In this document: piece by piece, positions 39,697 to 54,600 of the stretch
Position numbering within the stretch: position 1 is the stretch's first letter
Layout: the number at the start of each line of letters is the position of its first letter
Virus record (IMG/VR): IMGVR_UViG_3300030380_002510
Coordinates: 1 to 56,283 of that record
Source of the DNA: a virus
Length of the DNA: 56,283 bases
Strand: one strand, 5' to 3'
The notes under the pieces: model-generated
Seen by the model: the letters and a program-made list of their open reading frames with translations, nothing else
What the model was told of the DNA's origin: nothing
Database searches by the model: none
Translations under genes and position numbers: made by a program

Positions 39697-42600
39697 GTGG
39701 TAGCAATAGGTAGGTCAAGCCACGCTTTCTTTTTTGATGGCGTAAGTGATTCTATCATAATCCCTCAAGGTAGATTTACTAAACTCGGTGATACTACATC
39801 AGTAGGAACTAATCAAAACATAAGAAATCCATCGGAAATACTTAGTAAAACAGGTAAAGGTAAAGATGAAACTACATTAATCAATAGTCGTTTTGATGAG
39901 GCTTTTGCTATTGAAACATGGGTTGTACCGGACTGCGGTGGAGTAATTGCTGAAAGAGAAGGACAATTTAAATTAGAAATAGGTACTGTAGACACACCCG
40001 GACCTGCTAAATTTACCGTACATTTAGATACTAAAAACGGTACTAAAGTGTATACATTGACTACGGCTACTGCGTTAAACACTAGATGGAAGGGTATCGT
40101 TTTCCCCGAACAAGAAGTTGGGAGTATACATGACTCTTACAATAGATATGATTTATCTAATTATAATGATGCTACTAATTTAAATTTTAATCATAGGCCA
40201 CTTTATCATGTAGTAGGAGCAATAACACAAAATAGAATTAATCTTTATGTAAACGGTCAATTACTCGTATCTAACTATAAGCCTAAAAATTCTAAGATTA
40301 CTGATTCTACTGCTCATGTATATGTTGGTGGTAAGGGTGGTGATTTTAGAGGGGCAGTAGAATCTATTCACTTTGCTAACAGATTTGATGAACAAATTAT
40401 AACTCCTAATGTACCAATGGATAACGGTACTTCTACTACGGCTTTATATCGTTTTGAAGAACCTATAGATGTAATCAATAAAGAATATACAATTACTGCT
40501 TTAGGTAGTGATTCCGCCTCTCCTTATTCTGCGGCAACAGATGGTAGCACTACTACACTTACCATAGCCGCTACTGATGCTCAAAATTTAATTGCTAGAC
40601 TTACGGGTAAAGCGTTTGATAGTTCTAATGCCACAATAGATTTTACTAAACAACCCTACAGTATGGGTAATTATAACACATTCAATGATACTACTGATAC
40701 AACAAAATATGTTCCTCATGTACCGTATAATCTAATAATAAATCCCGGTGCAATAAATAGAGATACGCAAAAACCTAATCAATCTCCACCGGAAAGATTG
40801 CGTATACTTTCTATAAACGGAACTACAGGAGTAATAACCGTTAATAGTATTCATCTTGACTATGTAGTAGGCGATGCTTCCGGTTTAAGAGGTATCATAC
40901 ATTCAAGAACAGTAGATGTTGATGATTATTTTATCATAGTACCTGCGGATATATTGATTGATGTTGCTACAGGAAAACCCTTCCAACCACCACACATCAG
41001 TTCACAAATAATAGATAAAACCGGACAAATGATATTAGATGAAACTCTCAATGAACAACACGGTTTAGTTTACTCATCTCAAATGGCTACTACTGCTTCA
41101 CACCCTAACAACCCATTCGCAGTAATTTGGCCTACAGGTATTAATGAAAAATATCAAATCGGTCATAGCGGTAGACACAAGTTTTCTCATATTGAGGGTC
41201 ATGAATATATGAGAAGATTCCCAAAACCTACATCTCTTAAAATAGACCAAAAGATTACAGGTTCAGCAGATATAGTTGAAATGGATTATAGCAATACTGC
41301 TAAGGGTGTAGACCGACTATTTGTAAAAAATCAACTTGCTGATTTTTATGAGGAAAATGCTCAAACACCTGTGTCTGCTATAGTAAATAGTAGCACTGCT
41401 TCTCTAGTTATTACAAACGGATTAGTAGCAAATAAAGAAGAAATTATAGCAATAGATGTAGAAGACCATAGACCGTTTATGTTAAAAGGTCCAATACCGG
41501 AAATATATGACAGAACTACATTGTCTAAAGATGAAAGATATTATCATCTAAAACCGGAAACTGAAAGTAGAGTAGCACTTTTACATGTACCTACTTTGAG
41601 AACTACATATAATCTCGCTCCTTATGTAGAAGTATATTACAACGCTATAGACTTAACCGGAGATTCTATGCAAGCACAATCTACAAATCCTACTCCTATG
41701 TTAATGGTTGAAAAAACAGTTCCTAAAGGTAGTCTTGCATTATCTTCAACTGTTAAAGTATTAGATGTAATTAAAGCAGATTTAGCAAATGCTAATAAAG
41801 ATAGTACAATATTTTCACCGGGTGGTTTTATTGAACTATCTAGTGCAGTAGTAAACAATAATGAATATTTTTCTAAGACTAATAGTTTAATTGGTGATAA
41901 TACAGGTGGGGCAGAATATGACCTTGAGTTAAATTTCAATACAACTCCTAGAAAAGAAGACTTTAGCGCAGGTTATACACCACCGGCTAATGCAAATGCT
42001 CAACCTGCTACTCCACCACAAGTAGTCGCTTCTTCGCATAACAAAAGCACCCACCCATCTGTATATCACAAATTATGTATTGAGCCTACTTCCGTAGATT
42101 CTATTTCTTCGTTAAGTGATTTAGGAAATAAACAGTTTAAGAAAACGGTTGAAACATCTAATAGCGGTGCGGGTGTATTTGATAAAGGAGGGGTGAATCA
42201 AGGTAGCCCTATATTTGAAATGTTTGATATTATAGACAACATTTACATCGGGTCAAAACAAACATCAGCAAGAATATACATTCAACCATCAAACAAAAGT
42301 AGAACAAATCAACTTCAAAAAATGCGTGATGGTGTTATAAAAGGTAAAACGCCTAACATCATGTCATTGTATTTCTTAATGAGTAGAACAAGAATAAGGT
42401 CTGTAAAACAAATAGATGACACTGAAAGTAATTCTGTAATTACACAAATTACTGCTACAGGAATAGCAGAAGAAGCGATAAATGAAAATGTATCTTTGGT
42501 AGGTAGCGGTTCTCCCGATTCTCATATTGTAAAAGAAATAGAACCTAACGCACCTGTAGTTTCTGTCACATTAGGCGGTCCGGGTCAAGGTGCTATCAAC

Positions 42601-45600
42601 ACTAAACCTACATACGACCCAAGCCCATTAATGCGTTTACCGGGTTCTACAAGAAGAAATTGTGCCGTAAAAGCGGTATCGGTATGTACCCTTGATACTG
42701 CTAAAACAATGTCTGTACAACCGTTGAATAATAACTCGGAGGACATAAAATCTTGGGGTACATACGCATTTGCTAAGAAAGGTAGGATATTTTTGTCCGA
42801 TGGGGCTAACGCTGAATATAGCGGTAAAGTTGGAGCAGGGTTTTTCTTTGATGATGCAAATGCTATTTCACAAAGAAAATATGTTTCAAGTAGCGGAGAT
42901 TTATTCTCATCATTTAACGATTGGTGTTTAGGTGTAGATTTAATTTCTAATCAAACTAAAGGTACACATAGTGTTAATGAAACTATCTTTAATGATTTAG
43001 ACTTTGGTTATGAAAACTTATGTGAAGATGGAAGTACAGTAAACGATAGATTATTTCAAACTGTAGAAGATGTAGTGCATGATTATCAATTAGGTACTCA
43101 ATATGCAAGTACTCGTGCGATGGTAGAGATACCTGTATTCCCACAACAATTCTTTGACTCACAAGCAGATGGTATATTCCCCGGACCGGATAACAGTATG
43201 AAGTTGCACTTAGATGCTACTTATACCGCACATACATGGAATCCTTCACCTGTAGGTAGGAGAGTAGATGATATACCACCTAATGATAGAGAAGCAAATT
43301 CAGCATATAGTGACAATGTTGAAGATAAAAAGTATTTTACAAGTACATATATTACTCAAATTATAGAAGATGGTAATTTCTTACAATTACATGTAGAAGA
43401 TGTAAATATATTTCCTAAAACTTTAGGACCATTAGATATGAATAATTTTAAGAATGTGGTTTCTAATCATAGATTATTTATTGAAGATGAATGGGTTTAC
43501 TATACTAATAACCCTATTACTGATGGTTATGTTAAAATCTACAACAAACCTTCTACTATAGGTAATGGTGGTTTTCATGGATTTAACACAAAAGAACTAT
43601 TTGAAAAACTAACAGTAGGTTGTAAGGTTTCAGTAGGTGTATCTAATCCTTCACTTAAGTCAATTAATTCCGATATTACTACTCAATCTTCGGATTATGA
43701 AAACCGTTCAGCCTATTACCACGACACCGGAAATGTACAAACTCAAGGTGGTAATCTTGACTACGGACTACGCCAATATGTAAGTGCAGTAGAGTTCAAA
43801 GCCGGTCCACTTTCTAATCCACACGCCCCTCGTACTAAAAATAAAAGAGCCAAAGCAACTATCATACAAGGTAAACAAATGACAGGACAGATTTATGCTT
43901 TAGAATTAGATGATGTAGAACATTTTATTGATACTAATTATACTTTAGATAATAGCGGTAATCCCATTGTAGGTACAGGTGATTTGTTAGTAATTGGTAA
44001 AGTTTTATCACCAACACCTGTAGAAGTATTGTACTTAGGTACTCAATTTAACAGTCAATTTTCTTTGAATACAACTAATAATAATACAATTTTAGTGCAG
44101 TTTGGTACAGGTGTCACAGTACCAAGTTTAGCAGGTGTAGAGTTTAGATTAGAAAAAGTTGGTAGAAGCCATCTTGCTCTATCTAATATAGCACAAGTCA
44201 CAACAAATGAATTAACCGTAAGTACATTTAGACCTACTGTTACTAATGAAATATGGTCTTTTGTAGGAACTACATCTGCTACTTCTACTACAAGATTAGA
44301 GATAGACTGTGCTAGTGCTACTCGTTCTCCTGTTGCTAATACTATAGGACTTAATTTAAGACCCGGTGATATGATTTACAGGGAAAGAGGAAACAGTATT
44401 GATTATGTAGGAACAGTAGCACTTGTACAATCACATCATAATAAATTGTTTCAAGATGATACTTGTGATACTACCAATGCTGATGCTACTATATCAATGG
44501 ATTCTACTGCATTATTACAAATAGGTATGGGGGTAAGCGGTGCGGGTATACCCGGAGGGGCTACTGTATTATCCATTACTACTCCTACTACTTTTGAATT
44601 ATCCGCTAATGCAACTGCAAATAATATAGATACTTCTCTTACATTTACTTATAATAACAATAAAACTACTGTACTTTTAGCCGCCAATAACGCAGTAGCA
44701 TTAGCCGCTACTGATAAAGTAAGAATAGGTATAAACTCAATAGTTGCTAATGATGGAGATGCAATACTCAACAAGTCTTGGTGCAATCCTTATGCCGCAG
44801 GTGGACTAAGAAACGGAGATACCATTTGGTGTAATATGACTATGAATAACGCCCATGCAGTAGAGGGATTATTTGCTAAAAGCCGTGGTGTGTTTAATGA
44901 AGCACAGGTATACAAAGCATTCAACGGTGGAGAAGGTCAATTAACAAATAGACCTCGTGATTCTATACCACTTGAAAACTTTTTGATTGGTGATAACTGT
45001 TTAGAAACCGCAATTAACTTTGCTCAACATGTAAACAAAACTGTAGAGTTAAATTATGAAGCGATGGGATTAACAGGTAATGGATTACACAATACACCTA
45101 TTGCTCCTACAGTTGCTTACATTGACCCATATCTTTCTTCCGATGGACACGCTCGTGTTTTGTTATACGATGTAGCACACGATAGAGAATTTATTTCATT
45201 CCATGATATACACATGCAAGTGCAAACTAGCCCTGCTACACCTGTAATTGGACACACAAGAAACCTTGCTACAAAAGATGGATATTATCAATTAGATAAT
45301 GTATTATCACAAATAAACGGTGGTGCGCCTCATTATCTTACAACTCAAATAGATGTAGCAAATGGCTTCCCATCGGAAAACAGATACCTAAGAAGCACCC
45401 AACAATCTAAATTTATTGAAAGTGCTTATGCACATAATATTGCTAATCAAACTTCTAATGATTTATACCCCGCCGCAGTTACGGATAATCCTGTAGCCGA
45501 TTTTATTATGGAAAATCCATTGAAAAATTTTAGTGGTGCTTCTATCACTGACATAGAAAATGAACACTACATGGGTAAAGGACACGGACATATAGTACAC

Positions 45601-48600
45601 AGTGGTCTTTATCATGAATCTGTAGGTACTAACTTTCACATAGCCGACAGTGTGTTACCTCGTGTAGAACCTGCTACTCAATCCTCGTTTTATGCTAATA
45701 AAAAACATAATCAATTAAGAGTAAACAAAGGAGATACAAGAATACTTCCTATGGTAAGAGTACTCAAAGCACATAGAAGGGCGCAAGGGTTTAGTACTTT
45801 TACATTTAAAGATAGTAGCACATTCTTTGATACACCCGATGGTACAAGAGTAATTTCAGCATTTTTGTGTTTGAAGGGTATTCGTAATGAAGAATTAAAT
45901 TTAATTAATCATAAAGAGTTTAGATTACATGTATTACCTCAATGGAAAAACATGGATTATATTCGCCGTCAAACAATTGACTTTGGTGAAGTTGGAGTTA
46001 AAGAGGGTGTTACAGATATTGAGGCGGCGGCAAGAGAAATTGTCCGTATGATAAATCAAGGCGGAGCAAAGAATGGTAGAACACACGCTCGTAGACCATC
46101 TCATCAATATCCCGGTGAAAGTGAAAGAATGGACTTAACTCGTATTGGTGTAAGAGAAGATATAAACAATCCTAACAAAGACCCTGCGAGCGCACATATA
46201 AACGCTGATTTTGCCGCTACAGGTTCAACACACGACCCTGCTCCGTTTTGGTCTGTAGAACACGCTACTACATCTCAAGATAGAGGTAGCCACATGGGTT
46301 ATATTAGAGCGCATATTGGTAGAGTTGTAGAGGATATTAACGGTGTTGAAGGTTTTACTGTAGTTATACATTCTACTGTACCCGGTGCTAGTGGTCGCAA
46401 TTTCTGTGCTTGGTTAGATAACAGTAAGGGTCAATCATCATATCAACCACAATTCTTAGTAGGTCATGGTGGCCGATTTAGAAACTTTTGGTGTCAGCAA
46501 GATGAAGTAATGGGTGAAAATATGCACCCTGCACCTATGCCTCTTAATAAACACGGTAGGCCGTTTGCACCTATTACTACGCTTAGAGAAATGGTGAAAT
46601 CGGAAAACAGTATTGATGATGTAAAAAGTAATCACGATTATATTTCAAGATTAAATGATGATGATAAAGCAAGAGTTTTATCTTCTCATGTTGGTAGTGG
46701 TGGTTTTAGTAATACAATATTTGATGAATCATTTGAAGCACAAAGTCAATCTTTGACTCTTGTAGAAGGACTTAGAGTAGGTACAAGACCTGTAGGTAGA
46801 ATTAACTTTGGTGGTTTAGTTGCTACAGGTATACCCGGTTTCTCACCTATAGTGGGGCAGTTTGGTTGTGGTGCAAAAGGCGATAGTTCATTTGACAGTC
46901 TTTACGGTAAAACTACTCATAGTTATGGTGGATATATAGATGGTTCTTTAATCAATGCAAGTAAGATAGGTGATTCTAATTTATACGGAGTTAAACTTAC
47001 AGACCATAGAGGTAAGTCGTATGGTGTAAGATATGTTTACAAGAGAATAGGAGATAACTTTACCAATGATAATACTTTAATTCCCAATTCTTTAGATAAT
47101 GAAATAGGTATTTTCTTTGATGATAGAGATGTTTCACAAGGTGGATTCTCATTAGGAAATCACATAATAGGTAGTGGAGATACTACAGGGCAAATTACAG
47201 ATACATCAATATTGTCTAAAGTGAATTACAAAGGCAACCGTTGGAGAGGTGTATATGCTCCCGATTCTTTGATTAACGCATCTGTAAAATGGGAGTCTAC
47301 AACAGATACTTTAACTGTTAAATTTTATACAGATAGTATTTTTGGTAATACTTTTTCCGGCACAGGTTTAGAAAGTGTTGAAGATATACTAGGGTATTTA
47401 GGATTTCCAAAAGAAAACGGAGTTATACAACTTAACGATACATTTACCGGCACTACTGCTAAAGGTAGTTTAGGTAATACATTATCATATACAACTCGTA
47501 CACAAGAAAACGCTCATGCTTCAAGAACACATGTGTTTTATGGGGTTAAAGGTAGTGCTTTTACTGCTTCTCATACAGTAGCGGGTACGGGTATAGTATC
47601 TACAAGTGCGGGTATAACAGATACGGCTAATGCACACCCTAACCCTACAGGTGAATACGCTTATGTGTTAATATCATCTCGTATGAATTGGACTACATTA
47701 CTTACTGATGAGGTAATGGCGGCGGCTACAGAAGCGGCAATAAATTTAGTTGATGTAAACAAAGAGGAAGGGGTATCATTTGATTGTACAGATATGCTTG
47801 CCGCCGATGGTCGTACATTGGGAGAATGGGGAGTAAGCCCCGATGCAATTAAATTAAGAGCGTTTAATCCTAATCAAAATATTATGCCTATTTCTACTAT
47901 GTTTAATGCTACACTTCACAAAGATAAAGGAATTGAAGCCGCACATGCTGAATACGGTTTATACAGTTCATTTAATCAAGGTGGTACTATAACCGGATTA
48001 TCAATTAAAACTGCCGGTAGTGGGTATTTTCCGTCTACAGGTGTTGCTGAAAATGTTGTAGCGAGCATACCTGCTATAAGTAGTGGATTTTTCGGTAGTA
48101 GTAGTTCTGCTAGTACAGGCGCAATAGATATTGTATCTGTGGGTGGCGGTGGTAATGTCACAAGTGTTGTAATAGTAAATGGTGGTCAAGGTTTCCGTGT
48201 AGGAGATGAAATTGATTTAACACAACAACCTTTTGGTAGTAATGGTAATGATGATTGTACTGTGGTTGTGACAAGCGTTAGTGGGTCTTTAGGTGGACAA
48301 ATTTTCAGCACTAATGCAGATAATAAACCACTTAGTGATGCTGATTTATTACTCAACAAGCAAGTATTCTGTGGTTATGTACCTAAGACTGTATTACAAA
48401 TAGAATCTAAAGGTCGTGGATTTCATGCTAATACTCCTACCCCTGTGCTTGTGGATTCTACAAACGCACCAATTGATACTTCTGTTTGGGCTAAAAATTT
48501 GAAGGGGGTAAATTATACAAGAAGTAGAGGCGACCATATTATACCTTGTATAAATGAATTAAGTTTTGGTTCTAATACAAATTTACAAAGAAAAAGTAGT

Positions 48601-51600
48601 ATAGCCACTATATCTACTACTACTAATAATGTAGTAGCCGGTACAGGATTTGTTAAAAATGCTATTTACTCTACAGGTGCTAAAGGTGCAGTGCTAAGTG
48701 CTAATGCCGCAACACAAGCCGGTAGTGGTTTTAATGCGGGAGGTGTGTTTAATGTATTTGGTGGTTCGGGTAAAGGAATGAAATTAAATCTCCCTAGTGG
48801 TGGTCCTAGTATACCGGCAGACATAGGTACTGCTTCTAATTTCACTGCATATAAATTAGACTTCGGAGAAGGGTATGTAGTAGGTGATGCTTTACACATA
48901 GAAAACGATAATACATTTAATGCAGGTAGTCCTACAGGTAGTGCTACTGCTATGAAATTTACCGTAGCAAGTGTAAGTTCCGGTGAAGGGGCAAAAATTA
49001 AAGTCACAGTTGTTAATGGTGAAGGTGGTATTACCGGCGCACAAGCCGTTGATAGAGGGAAAAACTTTGTAGATGAAGATTACATAAGAGTATTACCTGT
49101 TGAAGATGGTAAAGAAGTAGCGATGATACGAGTTAGTAATATAGCCAATGCTTCTATTTCTACAGATTTTGTATTTACACATGATAGAAGATTACATGCT
49201 ACATTAGTACCTCAATCTCTTGATGATAATACACAATTTACTCGCTTTAAATCTGTAGGAGAAAGAGGTACTTTTTACATTGGTAAGGATAAATCGGCAG
49301 TATTTAGAAGTGATGGTACAAATCTTTTACCGATAGTGCAAAATGAAGAATTTATAAATTTCTTTGAAAGTAATAATTTTAAAGATAGAACTGTCATGAT
49401 GACAAGAAACCCTAATCATCAAATCAACGGAAGAAGATTCTATGGTAGCGTAGACTCCGAGCCTATAGTTTTCTTTAGAGGTGCTAAAGATAGCGTAGAC
49501 CACACCGTACCACTTTACTTCGGTGGTGGTTTTAGTGGTGTGACAATAGACATTAACGATGGTACACAAAATGATTATTCTTCATTTTATACTCATCCTT
49601 ACTCAAATGGTCCTACGGGTACTACGGGTATACAACATGCAAATGAGATAAGCACATCGTTTGCTACAATAGACTGTAATGCTCTATTCGCTTTCTTCCC
49701 CGGTGCGGCGTTAGTAAATCAAAATAGAGGTTCTTTAAATCCACCTGCTTACAACAAAGATAACATACTTAGCCCCGATGTAATGGCCGGTGCTTTAGGA
49801 AATAACGGTAGTGTATTCAGTTGGATTAATAGTAAATATTCGGCAGGTGTAGTAAGACAAAAACCTACACCTTTAATTTTACAATTTGCTCATCCCACTG
49901 CTCGTTATGAAGATTATTCAAATCAAACTGATGTAAATAATCCTAGTGCATTGAGGCATCAAGATGTACCTAAAGTAGAAAACAAAACAATGTACATAAT
50001 CTATGGTCCGGGTCAAGCGATACCATTTTCCGAGAGTACACATAATATAGCCGGTGGTTCTTTCCCTACCAATACACAAGAACCACACCCCGGTACTGTT
50101 GTCACAGTAGGTAATACATGGAGTAAAGTTCCTTACAATATGAATTTACCAAATGCGCTTACTAACGATGTAAATGTATTTGCGCCCCCAACTAAAACAT
50201 TTCAAGTAAACAGACATGCGTATCATTACAAAGTACCTACAGGTCATGCTCTTAATTGGTCCCCACCTGCCGGTATACCTAATGTTGGTAGACTAGAACA
50301 AAGACCGGAGCATGGTTATCATTTTGGTGAACATTTTAACAATCCAAGAAGCGGTAAAATTACTGCTACAAACTCAAGTGAATATTTCAAAGCGCACCCA
50401 TACAAACATTCTGCTATGATGTATTTCGGTATTGCTATGTCTGCTGATATGACATGGCACATGGATGGAGGTTATCACCCCGGAGGTCATTGGTTAGACA
50501 ATCAAGTAGCGGTTAATTTCAAAAATCATACATCGGGTGCATTTGTAGCAAAATGGGGTAGTACACCCGTACACCCAACTGCCTTCCGAGTTTCTTCTAA
50601 ATTGTGTAAAGAAAATATAGATAGGGGTAGATTAACCGGAGCGTTAGGTAATCCTGTAGATGGTAGCACTACTAGGGCGGCTGATGATTATATTATTGTA
50701 GATGCTACAAGGTGTCAAAACGGAGAAGAGTTAGCGACTATCATCGGTCAAGCAATTAACGAAAATCCCGGTAAAGGCGCACTAAAGGCTCTTGGTGGCA
50801 CATTTATGCCGTCTATGGGTAATGCAAACCGTCAAGATAGGTACGGTTGGACTGAATTGACATATGAAAGTTATCAAGTTAATGGTGATATTGTCGGAGA
50901 TGGGTTTAGTAATTTACCAATTAATCACGGAGAATATTTTGGAGATGGTACTCATTCTCATCTTAGTGATTTAGTAGTTTCAGTCACGGCATCAATAAGT
51001 GGAAATGCTCAAAGTGTGTTAGAACAATTACCCGCTTGTGGTTGGATAAGAACAGACACAGGTGGTAGGGATTTCTTTGCTACAGGTGGTAATATGGGTC
51101 AAATACCCGCCTTTGCACCTTATCATTCTCGTGAAGTATATCTTCATTCAGCAGGTAATTATAGAGTAAGATTTTATCTTGCACCAAATAGAATAAGCGG
51201 TTTACCTTTCTTTGAAGATGGTTATTCTTTCTATAATAAATGTCAAGGCGCATCGGGTATATCATTCCCTCCTATTCAACACAGTTCAATAGGAGGTGCA
51301 ATTGTCACAGTAAACGGTGGTACAAAAGCAACACAAGAATGTACTAAGATATTTGTATGGAGTAAAGCCGGTGTACATCGTTTCAACAATGAAAATGAGG
51401 CAACTCGTGACCACATGACACAGGTACACTTTAGCGGTCTTGTAGATGCAATAGACAGAACAAGACCTGTAGGTGCAGTAGGTTGGGCGGGAGAAAGATA
51501 TTCTTATCTCAATTCATTAAAAGTAGAAACAGATGGTGGAGGGAATAAACTCTACGCCGCAGGTTTAGGTGCTTGGTATCAAAAGTTAGGTTTCTCACCA

Positions 51601-54600
51601 TACGGTTCATCTAACTCTTGTATGGGTGCATTAGGTCATTTCCCACACATACGCCCTATGCCTCATAGCCCCGAAGCAAGCCCAAGAATTAACGGTAGGG
51701 CTAATAGTGCGAGTACATCTATCCAAGTTCCTTATCAATGGAATATGGGATTAGGTACTAACGACAGTTGGCATACATCGTATATACATAACAATTCCGA
51801 AGGTAGTCCTTACGGTTCTCATATTAGTGCTTCTGCTAATGCTAATGATACAGATGTAGAAGAAGCACTTAACTCCTTTGAAGGTATCTACAGTCGTGCT
51901 TTCTTAGTAGTAAGTTATGAAAGTGAATTACCTTTAGTAGCCAAAGCCGATAGAGATAACATTAGTGCAACAGGTGATTGGTTATCTGTAGTATCAGCGA
52001 CTAAAGCGGGTACTGCCGCCGCTACTGCTCTTAGATACGCAGGTACAACAACATGGGATGAGCGAATAGCAGGTTATGATAGGTTTACTGCCCCTGCAAA
52101 TGCCGGACCACATGTTGAAGCATTGATAACACCTAACATGAATATTCCGACTAGAGATGGTAATTTCCCAACAGAAGGTGTATATGAAAAATTAAAATTA
52201 CTTGCACAAACTACAAATGACTCAATACAGGGTAATATTACAAATGGAAGTCCAAATATAACAAGTATAAGTTCTACAAGTGGAATAAAAGTAGGTATGT
52301 ACATTCATCATGCCTCATTCCCTGTAAATACTCAAGTGATTAGAATTACAAGTGGTACAGAAATTGAAGTAAGTAATAATGCTACTGCAACTCCGTCAAA
52401 TCCATCGGAGTTTCACTATATTACACTTGGAGATAACAGGACTTCAAATGCTACTCCTTGTTTAAATCCTACAGGAGATTTAATTACAGACCTTAATGTT
52501 AGCCCTGCCGCAGAAAATTTAGATTTACTTACAGGAACAATAAATCACACTAAAAATAAATTTTTATCTAATCACGGTGAGAGTACATTTAGCCCAATAT
52601 ATGCTCAAGACGATAGTTGGATTGGAGATACTAACGCATTCGCTATGGGTGCAAATTCACCTTCACAAAACTTTACAATTGAAAATATTGTATGGAAGCG
52701 TATGGATGGTGGCAATCTAAGTTTACCTGCCGTAAATGCAAGAGGACTTGGTGCGATACCGTTTATTACTCATTATGACCAAGATGGAGAAGTTTACACT
52801 AGGGGAGAAACCATATACGGTAATAATCGTTTTACTTTTGAAACCACAAATAGTGCTATGTTTCCTATTATACAAGCACAAGAACTTATGCACCCTCAAA
52901 TGGCTACTAAGAATCCCGATGAACTAAGAAATGTATTAGTCATACCGAATGAAGAAATGCAATTTAAGTCTGTAAGTGTAGAAGATGATACGGGTCAAAT
53001 ACACACTATAGAAGGCGGCTCTCCGTTTGGTACTATAATTAGAGGTTTTAGAAAAGTGTCTAATAGAGCAAGTGAAGGTTTAGCACCTGCGGTAGATAAT
53101 GGAGATAATTTAGAACCTAATTTAGAAATTCAATTACCCGATGCAAACGCTATACCCGGTAATATTTTAGTTAGGTCCGGCTTCGATAATGTACAAGCAT
53201 ATCAACATGAAACAATAGGTAGTGGTGGTATAATGAGGCCATCACATCAAGGTCATAATGGAGCAGGTGAATTATTTGATGAAAACTTTGCTAAGTTAAG
53301 CGGTTTAAGTAATAATATAAATGAAGGACCAAAATTAGGACCGACTTATGATGATTACGGGTGGGAGCATATAAGTCAAGACTTACACGGTGATATAAAA
53401 TTCCCCGATAGTACTAAATCGGGTTGGGTAAATACTACTAATAATAGCCCTCTAAATACTGCCTATAAACCACATGACAGAAGTTTATATTTCCATATAA
53501 CTAAATCTAATGTTGGACATACAGATAGACACCCTGTACGATATGTTCATTTTGCTAATGCCGGACAAACACCTATTGAAAATAATTTAACAATAACAAA
53601 TATTAATCTTGGTGTATTAACTATCAACACTTCATTAGATTATAACATTTGGGCGGGTATATCAAGTACTTTTGCTACACCACTAACGATAAATCATTTT
53701 GAGCAACATCATAATGCTTACAATACTCAAACAAAATTCTATGCTAAATTTATCAATCAAAGAACAGGAGAATCGGCTATAGGGGTAATACAATGGAGTA
53801 ATAAAACCCCTACTACAATATCACTTAGAGAAAATACCACTAAGTTATTCAAAGTGCTTTGGGGTTTAACTGATGAAGAACACTTTAAGTTAAAACAAAG
53901 TGGATTAGATAGTAATTTTTATAATCAACTTCTTACAGAAAATCAAGGTACACCAAGTGATACTATTACTATACGCCCTTCATATCCTATGCCCGCAGGT
54001 ACAACACGATTTTTTGCGGCAAGAAGAATGCGTGACCACGCAGAAGTAAGCGGTAATAGTCCCGATGCTAAACATCAAATATTGTCTATAGATAGTGGCG
54101 AAGATGAGGAAGATATTAGACTCCCTTATTTTCAACAATTTGGTAATCATAATATTTCTCCTATGGCTATACCAAGAATGGGTCATCACTTTGTAAATGC
54201 TACAATGGCAGTTATGCCGGGTCATTGGGCGCACCCTGCCTATCAAGGACTTTATCACAAACATAGAGCGTGTAGGTCGGCTACTTTAGCAGTTAAAGAA
54301 AAAACTTTAATTGAGGGTCTTACTTCTATTACATCTACTCAAAAAGACCAATTCGCAGTTTATGACCCATTGTTGGTTATCGGTAGTATGACCGCTACAC
54401 CAAGTGGACCAAGTGATATACACGGCGGAGCATTTACGCTTATGTTTGAAAGTAAAATTAAACATGACGGATATGGAATATTAGCATCGCATGGTGAAGC
54501 CGGTAATATCAATAAAGCAGGTGGACATACTATTGTACTTAGAGCGAATGCGGCATATACTTTCAACAATCATTTCCCCGACCCAAGTGTAGTAGGTGCT

